Shown: piece by piece, positions 33,996-44,419 of the stretch
Position numbering within the stretch: the stretch's first letter is position 1
Layout of the letters: every line of letters starts with the position of its first letter
Source: Sporodiniella umbellata
Lineage: Eukaryota > Mucoromycota > Mucoromycetes > Mucorales > Rhizopodaceae
Assembly (NCBI GenBank): GCA_025677835.1
Contig: JAIXMR010000038.1
Span: 62,001-126,000 of the forward strand
Direction of reading: 5' to 3'
Length of the DNA stretch: 64,000 nucleotides
Program-made: the position numbers and the translations under genes
The notes under the pieces: model-generated
Seen by the model: only the letters and a program-made list of their open reading frames with translations
The model's database searches: none
Told to the model about the DNA's origin: nothing

Positions 33996-36109
33996 TCACG
34001 AAATCCACTTATGCCCGAGTGCTTCTTTGGGCGTCATACGCTGATTAGGGTCCCACGTCAGGCATTTTTGAATAAAATCAACAAAAAGCATATCACGTGT
34101 ATTAAGCGTTTTCTGTAAAGGCTTTGCATTGGGGATCCTTCTTTCCCCTTTCGAGTTGAGTGCACTACGTGGGGTTCCATTGGAATCTATCAAAGTTTGA
34201 GTATTCATCAAGGCAGGCCTAACTTACCAAAAAAAAGCTTTTTTCTGGAGCACTGCTGAATCCAATAGCCTTCAGGTGGACCCAACGCTTCCATAATACA
34301 GCCCAGCTGGTCTTGTTCATTCTCCCCAGGAAAGAGGGGCGTGCCAGTATAGAGCTCGGCCATAATACAGCCCAAGCTCCACATATCGATAGCTGTGTGA
34401 TAGGAAATGCCCAGAATCACTTCAGGCGATCGATAGAATCGACTTTGGATATAAGTATACACTAGATTAGGTCAGTGAGGAGCATGCGTTTAGAAGCAAA
34501 CCTTTTTCGTGTTCAAAGCAGCTGCTGCCAAAATCGATTATTTTGATGGCGCTTTTGGCAGGCTGTTTTAACAGAATATTCTAAAAACAGGTCAGTTCTG
34601 TCATGGGCGCGCGCGTCAAGGATAAGTTTACTTCCGGTTTAAGATCGCAATGAATGATCCTGTGCTTTTTCATAAAAGACAGAGCCTTCAATAGCTGATA
34701 GGTGAATCTACAACCGTGTCAATGTTGAGGGGGGGAGGGTTAAAGACAGTCACAAACCTGCGGATGAGATTGATACTGAAGCCTTGAAAGTGATTGCTTC
34801 GAATGAACTCGTACAGGTTCATGCTCAGACACTCAAACGCAATACATAAATGACCTCTGAAATGAAAGTGATCGACTATTCGAACCATATGGCATTCGTC
34901 CTGCGGATCCCATTCTATCAACTTATTCAGCACACTCAGCTCAGTCATCGCCTGTGCCTGGAACCTTTTCTTGTTCCTGATCACTTTAATGGCCACCACC
35001 TCGCCCGTCTTGTGGTCCAAGCACTTGACAACCTGACCAAAGGAACCCTTCCCTAGCAGATCCAACATTTCGTAGCGATACGCCAAATGATCCTGGAGTT
35101 CGATCCTGTAGTTGCCTTGATCGTCATCTGTCTCGGGTCGCTTGATAGCATGCGGTCCAACAAAATATACTTGGCTGTACGCCTGAATCTCCTCTTTTTC
35201 GTGTGCTGATAAATATTTGCCATAGTATTTGAGTGCCGTCGAAACACTTTTTGGGTAGCGCGCCCCTCCAGAATAGTTTTTTTCTTTTCTCTGTGCTTTT
35301 TTGACGCATTCTCTAGGCGTCGATGTACTCTGGTGAGGTTGGACTGGATTTCTTTTGGGTATACGCTGCATCGGGATCGGATTCAGTGTCATCGGTGGTA
35401 GCGGCGGATGAGGTGCAAGGGGCGGCGGTTGAGCTAAACTGCCCGGTAAGCTCTAACAAAAACAAAATTCGTAAACAATTGATCTTTACTGTCTTTTCTC
35501 CATTACTTTTCCTCGTTTACGAGCCATCATCGGCTCTTTGCCCAAAATCTTTTGGTTTTCTTCTTGCTGTCTTTGAATCTGCTCTCTTTGCTGGGCTAAA
35601 AATTTAGAATGTCGGTCTCTCTGTATCTCTAACTGTCTTATGTCTTGTTCAATCGCTTCCAAGTCCTGATTCAATTTAGCTTTGCGCTCAGGTGCGTAGT
35701 TTCTTAATGAAGATGATCTCAGCTGTTGAGGTACAGGTGGTACAGGTGGTACAGCTGACATTGGCCCTAAACTGCTACCTCGAGGCGGTGGCGAGTATGT
35801 AAACGCACGTTGAGCAGTAGAAAGCTTGTTGTATCCTTGGTATACACTCACTCCAATAGACGCCTTGGGCTTTTGTAAATGGCTGAGCGAGGCGCTACGT
35901 TGAGGCCGTATGACAAGTTTTTTGGGTTTATGTGTCTCTTTTTTTACTGTTTCCTTCAAAGACTTGGCTCGTCTTCGCGGCCTAAGTGAATGAAGCTGAG
36001 AACGATGTTCTGATTCATTCAGATCCGGCTTTTGATAAGCAAATAAGTAATCTACGTGTAGCTGTGGTGATTCAAGCGTTTTTTGCACCTGGCAATGGGG
36101 TAAAGACAT
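33996..36109 (-). CDS. DYRK-family (class 2, Pom1-like) dual-specificity protein kinase
   Basis: Six exons on the minus strand: 35490-36109, 34758-35438, 34632-34707, 34502-34580, 34228-34461 and 33996-34186 (626 aa). The DYRK-homology box [18 protein letters not shown] with VYFVG precedes the kinase domain (about residues 320-620): [11 protein letters not shown] glycine loop, VAIKVI Lys, HCDLKPENI catalytic loop, IDFGSSC, activation-loop YTY (auto-phosphorylated in DYRKs), [11 protein letters not shown], and [12 protein letters not shown]. The N-terminal 210 residues carry Pro/Ser-rich stretches ([10 protein letters not shown]) and a coiled coil ([18 protein letters not shown]). An alternative is two genes, since the N-terminal exon meets a TAA just past the splice donor; the splice at 35489/35439 keeps frame, so one gene is preferred. 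Related yeast kinases (Pom1, Yak1) control polarity, cell size and nutrient responses. Confidence 0.88.
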
Positions 36110-36117
36110 CAAGCAGG

Positions 36118-36160
36118 AAAAAAAAAAAAAAAAAAAAAAAAACATATATATATATATATA
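36118..36160. repeat. A-tract plus (TA)n in shared divergent promoter
   Basis: About 25 A residues followed by a TATATATATATATATA run and CACACA. It lies in the 140-bp gap between the divergent DYRK kinase gene and the small gene at 36250, and may serve as a nucleosome-excluding tract for both promoters (inference). Confidence 0.7.
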
Positions 36161-36249
36161 CACACAATAATTTGTTTTTTTATTAGTATTTAATTAATTA
36201 TCTCTAAAATCAAACCACAGAAATACCTGAGTATATATTTACATTAGCC

Positions 36250-36636
36250 ATGATCACCAACGATTCACAAGAATTGGACTTGAACAAAAAGCTTGAGGCT
36301 TTCTCAATATCTTCTGAAGAAGAAAAAATATCAAACGGGTTGAGAGGAACTCGAATAGACGATAAGACAAAAGGCATATTTGCAATTCCTCATATACCAA
36401 CTCAACCGAAAGAGCCTAAACCGAAAACAGAACAAGTACAAAAGTCTCAAGAAGACGGCTGGGGAGAAGGTCCTCCTAGCTATACGAGCATTGTTCAGGG
36501 TACTTACTTTGGTTTTAACTCCATCATACAATCCAAAGTACAACCTGCAACAACAGCTCCATCTCTCAATGAAGAGCAAGCGTTCAGCCGCTTCAAGCAC
36601 AATCCTGTTTCATTCGATAGTCATTTGAATAAATGA
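36250..36636 (+). CDS. Small hypothetical protein, 128 aa
   Basis: Single open frame from ATG 36250 to TGA 36634-36636. The protein is hydrophilic with no membrane segment. It has an acidic/Ser N-terminus (LEAFSISSEEEKI), a Pro/Lys-rich middle (PTQPKEPKPKTEQ), a short DGWGEGPPSYTSIVQG motif and a C-terminus EEQAFSRFKHNPVSF. It is not recognised as a known family. Composition and position (140 bp from the DYRK start, 26 bp from the SEC24 stop) suggest a real gene rather than a chance frame. A small intron after the GPPSYTS motif cannot be excluded (GTACTT donor near 36499). Confidence 0.6.
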   Translation: MITNDSQELDLNKKLEAFSISSEEEKISNGLRGTRIDDKTKGIFAIPHIPTQPKEPKPKTEQVQKSQEDGWGEGPPSYTSIVQGTYFGFNSIIQSKVQPATTAPSLNEEQAFSRFKHNPVSFDSHLNK

Positions 36637-36662
36637 GCTATACTTTTATTGCATCATGTTGT

Positions 36663-39600
36663 TTAGCTATTGAGTTTTTTCATCTCTTCTTGTATTTTGC
36701 GATGTAAAACACACATGTAGTCAACATAAGTTTGAATCTCAGCATTACGATCTTCAGACATGAATGTCGAAAACAAGAATTCAACGGGATCTAGCTCTTG
36801 ACGAACAAGATAGAAAGCAAGATAGTTGGGTCTTTGGTATTGTAGCATGTTCAGAATATTGTGTATTTTTTGAGATAAGCTTGTTTTCAACACAGGAAGT
36901 GCAGCCTAACATGAAACTGGTTATTTGATGTTTTTACTTGGTTTTTTTTTAAATACCATTTGTGGATCGAGTTCTGCAAGAGTAGAAACAGAGAACAACT
37001 CTTCTAAAAATTGTTGTGATACTTTCTTTCCAAGCCATAGGAACAAACTAGAGCCGGTATCTAAGAATGATTTTAAAATGATTGTCTATTTGTGGTTGTG
37101 AGCAAAGTTACCAACAAGGTAAGCGCCATCAGCTTGAAGTCTTTCGTAAGACAAACGCACCATAGGCGGCAGCTGAACAGATCCATCTTGCTTTACTGAA
37201 CCCTCTTCTTCTTTTATGCTATGTAAAGCAAACATTCGAGGGTACAGTGACCACACAAGCTCTGATACGCTCAGCGTATTAAATTTGCACATCCCAGAAA
37301 CTCTTGCATCAATGTTCATATCTACGCCAACTGTATATATAGCAATTAAAATAAAAAAAAACACACTTCAAATCATTCAATTCTTGTATTTACCCCCTCT
37401 CAATACAGCCGAGCGTATTGCCCCATGAACATATACTGGTAATAGCTTGAACGCTTCTGGTAAGATAAGTTGCCCCTGAGAAGTGGAGGCAGCGCAGTTA
37501 TTACGGTAAGCGGTTAGGACCTCTACACATAAATCTGTCAATTTTGTATGGATATCTTTTCTGTTCTTATGAGCCAAGTCAAAGATAGCTTGTCGTAGCA
37601 TAACACTGATTGTTGTGTCCACATCACCATACCGGAAAACGTCAGATATTTGGCTGGTTGCAGACAGTTGTAAATTGTGAACTCGTACGCGACGCTGTCC
37701 TTGTCGCGTGGTATAAAGCAAAGCGCACTGGAATGCCACGCCTCGACTCAGGTCTAGTTTACCATCGTGCTTCAGTATAGCTGCCACTGCTTTTGTCTCA
37801 TCAATACCCGCCAAGTCCATATCTGTATAAGTCGACATATGACAGGCACCATAGTGGTCCATCACCTGAAGCCCGTCGGAGCACCTTATACGTAAAACGC
37901 CATCAAAGCCCGTTTCTCGGTGCAAATCACGATCCAATTGATTGATAACACTGATCCTGTCTTTGGTTTTAAACTCAGGATAGCAACGAATATCACCACC
38001 TGTCAGTTGAGACACGCTGTGGATTGTAGCGAGATCCATGTACTGGGTAGGAAAAGCCCAGGTGTGAACACATACACCGCTTTTTACACAGTCTTTTCCC
38101 AATTGCTTATACGCTTCGCTTTGTGGTACCAACAGACCTCTTTCTTTCTCAGTTCCATATAACGATTTATCTTCGCGAGGCTTAAGAGCATTGGCTCCAT
38201 AATTGGGGAGACAACTTTGAAAAATAAAAAGGTGACCGCCAGTGGATTTCTAAAAGTAAGCTTGAGTTTCTGCTTTTTTTTTTTTTTTTTTTGTTTTCTT
38301 TCTTATATAAACTGCTATCTTACCAAGGCCTCTAAACCTCCTTTTACAGCAGACGAATACACAGACTCTGCCCGAATAGTCTCCTTGAACATACCAGGTA
38401 AAGCATTCAAAAGCTCCAAGATAACGTTTCTAAAATTCAGTGAGTAATTACTCATCTATGTTGTTTAAGTGCACTTGTACTTTGATTCTAAAGGATCAGC
38501 TAAAAACCCAGCTTGGAGAGGAATAAATACATCTTCAATATCAGAAACAACAAGCATTTGAGCATGAGACAAGGGTGCCTATACATTCCCAAATAATAAT
38601 AAAGATTAACTTTCTTTTTTTTTTTTTGAAAATAAGATAGAGGGGGGCTTACAGAAAGATTGTAGAATTGAACATCTTTATCGAACGTAATTATACCAAT
38701 TCTGTTGTTTAGTTTTGTATTTCCTTGTTCATCGTACAAAGCGTTTTTTAAGCTTTCACAAGCAGCTTCCAGCATACCACTTTGAATGGCTAAAATAGAC
38801 ACATCCAAAGCAAAGACATAATTTAGAGGACCAGGCGCTCTTTCAGAGTGATACTCTTTAGGTACTTCAAATTCTACTGATCCATACTGCAATTCTGGCC
38901 TTTCGTCTATGTCAATTCGTCTACCAGACATATCAATATTGGCAAAATACCAAGAAGGCACCTCATTGGAGTGCTTACACAGGTTGCAGTCAAACCTAGA
39001 ACCACCATGTGTAAACAAGCACCAGGGATTGATATAGGCTCTACAGCGTGTACAGCGAATAGGACCTTCGGCGCCATGATCTACTACATGAATACCCACT
39101 TCGTCAGGACGTTTTTTGGCTAGAGGCTGAATGACTAAGCCCAAAGGAAGCTTTGATTTGTCAGAGAGCTCCTTACTAAACGGTATACGATCCATAGTTG
39201 CTCGAATAAAGCGAGGATTACAGTTGCCTATTCAGAGCGTTAGCTTGAAACAAAAAGTAAACCCTTTTGGCTTATATATATATATAGATATAGATATACC
39301 CTGATCTAAAGCAATACATTGCGTAGTTGACAAAGGCACTCGCTCCCTGTCTATTGTACTAAAAAACTTGTCCGAAAAAAGATCTTCGTCTAACTCTCTT
39401 ACAGCAACTGGGGCAGGCATTTGGTCAGGATCTATTCTTGGGCGAGGCTGAGTGGGCGGACGAAGTTCAGGAGGTAGAGGTTGATCCGTATTTGAATAGG
39501 GTCCGTTCGTGTACCCTAAGCCTGCTGAAGATGATGTATGTGTTGGCCGTATATGTGGCTGTTGCTGCTGAAGGCTGTTGGGCCAAGGCTCTTTGGGAGG

Positions 39601-40165
39601 AACTTGAGGCGCTACTTCAGGGTTAGTTGCATAAACCCGACGTGGCTTGTTTACAGTTTGCTATATATAAAAAACTTAGCTTTGTTTGACCTCTTGTTCC
39701 TCTTACCTGTTTCAAATTAAGATTTTGCATAGGAGATATCAGATTGTTTGAGTTTTGGACCTGTGCCTGTGCCTGAGCTTGCATTTGAGCCTGGGCTTGT
39801 GTTGATGCTTGCATTTGTGCCTGTGGTTGAAATTGTGAGTGAGGATGAAACTGTTGTTGGACAGCAGGCAATATTGGGCGGCTCCCAGGCGGTCTCATCA
39901 TGTTTCCAGGATGTTGAGACATGCTATTTACTCCGGGCATGTGAGGCCTCTGACTCGAATTCATAGGGGAATTAGGCATTGGCGGGCGCATCGGTCTCAC
40001 TTGTTGTCCCTGTGCGTTTGGTCTAATGGGTGCACCTGAATGAAGGACAAATAAACACTTTCAATTTTCTTTTTTGACAAAAAAAAAACATCCATAACGC
40101 GAATGCTGAAAAGTTTTTTTATTACCATTAGATATGTTTACAGGACGAATTGGTACTGAGCTCAT
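36663..40165 (-). CDS. SEC24: COPII coat protein SEC24 (cargo adaptor)
   Basis: Ten exons on the minus strand: 40126-40165, 39707-40035, 39300-39660, 38653-39227, 38481-38578, 38324-38429, 37394-38249, 37112-37330, 36957-37060 and 36663-36905 (976 aa). With SEC23 it forms the inner COPII coat and selects cargo at ER exit sites. The N-terminus is Pro/Gln-rich with a QAQMQA-type repeat. The zinc finger is CTRCRAYINPWC ... CNLCKHSNEVP. The trunk (PLNYVFALDVS, IGIITFDKDVQFYNL), beta-sandwich (RGVAFQCALLYTT, VRVHNLQLSAT), helical and gelsolin-like (YLVDTGSSLFLWLG) domains follow in the normal order. Length fits Sec24. Donor/acceptor choices for exons 5, 6 and 9 were resolved by phase. Confidence 0.96.
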
Positions 40166-42441
40166 GGATAGTATTGGAAAAAAAGAGCACACTCTGGAAT
40201 ATTAGAAAACTGCTACCTACGATTCCAGAGACAAAACACACTCCGACATCTCTACCAAACGTTCAATGAGGAGAGTTGATCGGACAATATCATTCATTTC
40301 TGGACAAAAAAACGTCTTTAGGCATCTATTGCAATATAGCTGCTGTAGTTTTACAGCTGAAGAAAATAGGTTATTTCTCGCTCATAATACAGTTTCAATT
40401 GGCTCTACTCGATCTGTAAACGTGATGGACGCTTTCACAGCCATACTTTATTTTCCTTTTTATTATAACATTATACAAGACTAGTGTTAATGATATAAAG
40501 ATAACATATCGATGACTTGAAAGAATAAGCAATACCATGGGTGTGTATCTATTCCATTTTTGATTTTATTTCGCTAACATAAGGAGTGTCCTAGCTCTTT
40601 TTTTTCCTTCCCCCGAGACTGGACCTGTTTTCTTCAGTTGCTAACGAGTTTAGTCAAATAATAATCACACTAACCATATATCATGGCTCTATTAAAGCAA
40701 TCAGTAGCAATTTTTAAAAAATTGGAAACAAATAGTAATAAATCTTCAAGTTGCGGTCCTCTATCCATAGGTAACAACTATATTAATTTTTTTCTGTTAC
40801 CATATGCTTTAAACTAAAGCAAACCAATACAAAAGTAAACCATTTTACCTGACTTTTTCATTGTACTCATATTACTATCAAGTCAAGTACGCGTTGTCTT
40901 ACCTAATGGCAAATCAAGGCGAATCTACTATCAAATAGGTAGTCCAGTTCCAAATTTTTGAAGGCTCTTATTTTTAAAAAGGTTAAACCCATAGTCCTAA
41001 TACACACTATTTTCAGTATCATTTACATTCAAATCACAGCGGACACCTTTTCGTACTCTTAATTTTTTTGTAATAAAACATCATAGATTCAACAGTTATA
41101 TACCGAGTATTTTGTTGTTTCAAACTGTATAAAGAGTTTATTGGTCCCTCTAATCCACGACATGGTATTTAATATAAGTCGTATTTCTTAATTAAAGAAA
41201 GTTGAAACACAATTTGGTAGAAGAAAGTTCGATAAAGAGTAACTAAACATTAATAAATAATGCTAAAAAAATTAACGACACCCAAGCTTTTTGTTATATA
41301 AAATATCTATATAGTCAAGACTGGTCTTGCAAAATTTGTAGGTAGCAGCCAAAACTTCAAATGTGTGATTTAACACGTGTAGTGTAGACTATATTGCCTG
41401 ACATATTTGTGTAGCTTGTAGTGACAATACATAACTTTTGACAATATTAATGATCGTCAAGTAACTCTCATTGTAAGCGGCAATAGCTGCTTAGTTTTTT
41501 TTTACTTATAGTTAAATTGAAATACAATATCCCCAGTTCCAATTTAGCAACATGCTGACCTACTTTTTGGACTTCTCTTTCATAGCGAGCTTTTATTTGA
41601 AAAATCTTCAGAAATACACTTAAAAAACAAAAAAGGTGGCAGAAATTAAGCCGCTTTAAGATATAGATAGGTCTGAATCATGAGTTAAGAAAGAGCAAAA
41701 TACATTCTACAGCACCTACTCAGATGAAAACAAAAGACAGTGTTTCTTTTTTGTGCAGCAGAAATTGGTAACACTGTCTGCAGTAGCCAAATCTGCAAAT
41801 ATACACTAATAAAATGCTCGAAAATGGATAATATAATACAACTAAGATCCATAAAAAAGATTCTTGTCAAGAAAACGAATCAAATAGTAAGCCAGCCTTC
41901 AGCCGAATTAAACGGAACACACAAGGCGTATATGACAAGTTTTTTTTACGGCAACAATACCGCTACTATAATTAGCACTGTCTACAGCTTGTCAAATAAG
42001 CCAGCTAAGCAACTTTCAAACAATTGATCAAATTAGCGTGAAAAACCTCTGCAATTTGCTTCACAAAGGTGATAGGATCTTCAAAAAGCTTCTAAATTAA
42101 AAGTTAAAACATTGTAGCTGTAGAGAAATATTTGTAGATACGATCAATTAAAATATACATGTAAGGAAACAAGAGAAGCAGCTTTTTTGAAAGACAGTAG
42201 TATGTAACAAAAGAAAAGAAGCAATGTTGATACTTAAAGTTAAAGTGTGTATGAAATAGTTCTCGCGATTGTAGCACCTGACAAAACAGTAAAGTCAAAT
42301 TCAGCTAAAAAGAAAGATCAAAGATGAAATATGTCAAAACGGTTTTCATTACACAACTGAGCAAAAAAATTCCCCTACAGAGTCAATACTAAACTTATTT
42401 GAGTCAACCTTTAAAAATTCAATTCAACAAAAAAAAATCAG
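40166..42441. other. Intergenic, 2.3 kb, no gene seen
   Basis: Strongly AT-rich. Open frames here (for example 40266-40484, 41740-42027) lack domains and splice continuity. No repeats longer than homopolymers and no RNA genes recognised. Confidence 0.5.
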
Positions 42442-42514
42442 ATGCTAACATCAATACATCAGCCCAATATCTACATACATTGTTGTCTTTCTTCAACATC
42501 CCATTTACTTAAAG

Positions 42515-43112
42515 CATTGAAGTGGGCGAGAAAGCACCATCTAGTGAAACTAAAACTGACCTTTCTATGGACGATGGCTTCACTCAACACAGCTTACAAA
42601 AAGCATATCCTAAAATTCTCAAACACGAAAAGTATGAAGAGACCAACAAACTTGTTTCAAGCATTTTGAAACAAGATTGGAAACACAAATCATACACAAT
42701 AATCGCCTTTTGCCAGCGTTTTGCTAGCTTAGTCTTTGTAAAAGATAATCAAGCTCTTCTCGTCAATTTCATTGAACTTTACAATTATAAACTGTCAATC
42801 AATCTATACCAAGAAAAAGTTAGGTCAAAATTTAATATCAGTAGTATAGCTTCAAGTAGTAATAGATATAATGGTATCAGTATTGCATCAAATACCAAAG
42901 ACAAAGACAAGAAAACGTTGATTAGATCCTTTGTTTTTAATGGACTGATAATTTATAGTATTTGGCTGGACAAAGATTTTTCTCCAGAAGTCGACACATT
43001 AGCCTCCTTTTTTTTTTTCGACAAACAATTCAAAAGTTTGTGTCAAAAAGTACTGAATTGGTCAACAAAACAGTCAATGAAAAAACTGGAACTTCTCATA
43101 GCCATGACTTAG
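42515..43112 (+). CDS. Unrecognised ORF, about 199 codons, possibly part of a spliced gene
   Basis: An acceptor-like sequence (pyrimidine run, TTACTTAAAG ending at 42514) opens into an uninterrupted frame to TAG at 43110-43112. The deduced protein is Lys/Ser/Asn-rich, with LKQDWKHKSYTIIAFCQRFAS, then a hydrophobic-aromatic stretch NGLIIYSIWLDKDF and a T-rich tract coding for four Phe. No domain is recognised. A frame at 42442-42669 could provide an upstream exon. It may be an orphan gene, a fast-evolving or decayed gene, or an element fragment. An AT-rich 600-bp frame is unlikely, but not impossible, by chance. Confidence 0.35.
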
Positions 43113-44419
43113 ACTTCCAGTTAAGAAAAGTTAGGCCTTGCCTTACTAGCACTAGGATGCATATTTTTTCGAGATTTTCCTCTTTACGAACCAACCATAC
43201 AGGCTGCAGACCATATACTGTTTTTACTTTGTTATATAAAGATCGAATATATTTTTGAACAGCTTTACCGTAGCATCTAATATTTTGGTCAGTATTACTG
43301 AATGTATGAAAACGGAGTTTTCAAAAAGTTGGAAGGCTACTGATAAAATTAGCAGAAATTTTTACGCAACAGCCAAAGTTAGCTAATGAGCTCATTAAAA
43401 ATAACACTTTAAATTGTTTAAAGAGGTTAGAGAAACGACTGAAGCGTAAATGATATTTTTCTATTCTTTTCAGAAGCCAATAAAAAATTCTATTCGTTTG
43501 GTTATCCCTAGCTATTGTTGAGTTTTTATAAAACTCGCTTTGCCATGTCATTGATGAAATATACAGACAATAGATCTCTTTGCTCATTGTTACAGAAAAA
43601 TATAGTTTTTATGTCATTTTACTGTTTTTTTTTTTTTTTTTTTTTTTTTTTGCAAAATACTGCTTATAGAAAAAAAGAATCAAATGAAGAAAAATTTAGT
43701 GCCATGGCTCTATATTGCATCCGGAGAACGAGATTGACGAATACTCATTAAGGCACCGTCTAGTAAAGCAACTTTTTTTTATTACCAGAAGAGGATAAGT
43801 TTCAGGCTTAGAGGTTTATTTGAGCAATTGTCCCTTATCAAAGTGTTTTTTTTTTTCAAAATAAGCATATCCCAACGTACTCCCTAAATATCTAATAGCA
43901 TTAATTTGCAGAGTTTTTAGTTTTTTTTTATCCAGTAGCCCTGAAGTAGATGATAAAGATTGTTTTTGGATGGTTGAGGTTAAAGCTGTTCATATCTGCT
44001 TTGTATTCTATTATTTGATGCAATTAGTTGAGTGGTTGAATCAGGAACTTTAAGTTATTTGTTTAACGTACAGTTACTACATCAGTATAAACTTAGAGAG
44101 CCGCTTTTAGCTCTCTTGAGCCATTTTTTCCAATCTGCTTCTTGTGTCAAAAAGTGTGCGGTGTTCAAATCAGTAGTAAGTGACGGCAGCACAAGCAAAA
44201 TTTTCTTCCAAATTTTTTTAACACACCAACGCGTTCCTCGACTGCGTGTTTTCTTTCTTTATTTCGTTCCAATTTTTCTCTTTCATTCAAAAGTTGGAAA
44301 TTGCTTGTACAAATTTTGCGGGCTGTATTTTTATTAAAACAAGAGCAAAAAGGACGGAAAAAAGCTTTTGAAAATAGAATTATTCCCAATCTTTTACTTT
44401 CAAGAGAAAATCATAGGTC
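43113..44419. other. Intergenic, upstream of POM152
   Basis: 1.3 kb with T tracts (43624-43650, 43843-43856) and no supportable gene. The frame 44032-44337 is AT-rich and unsupported. The last 100 bp before the POM152 ATG are pyrimidine-rich with CTTTC repeats. Confidence 0.45.
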
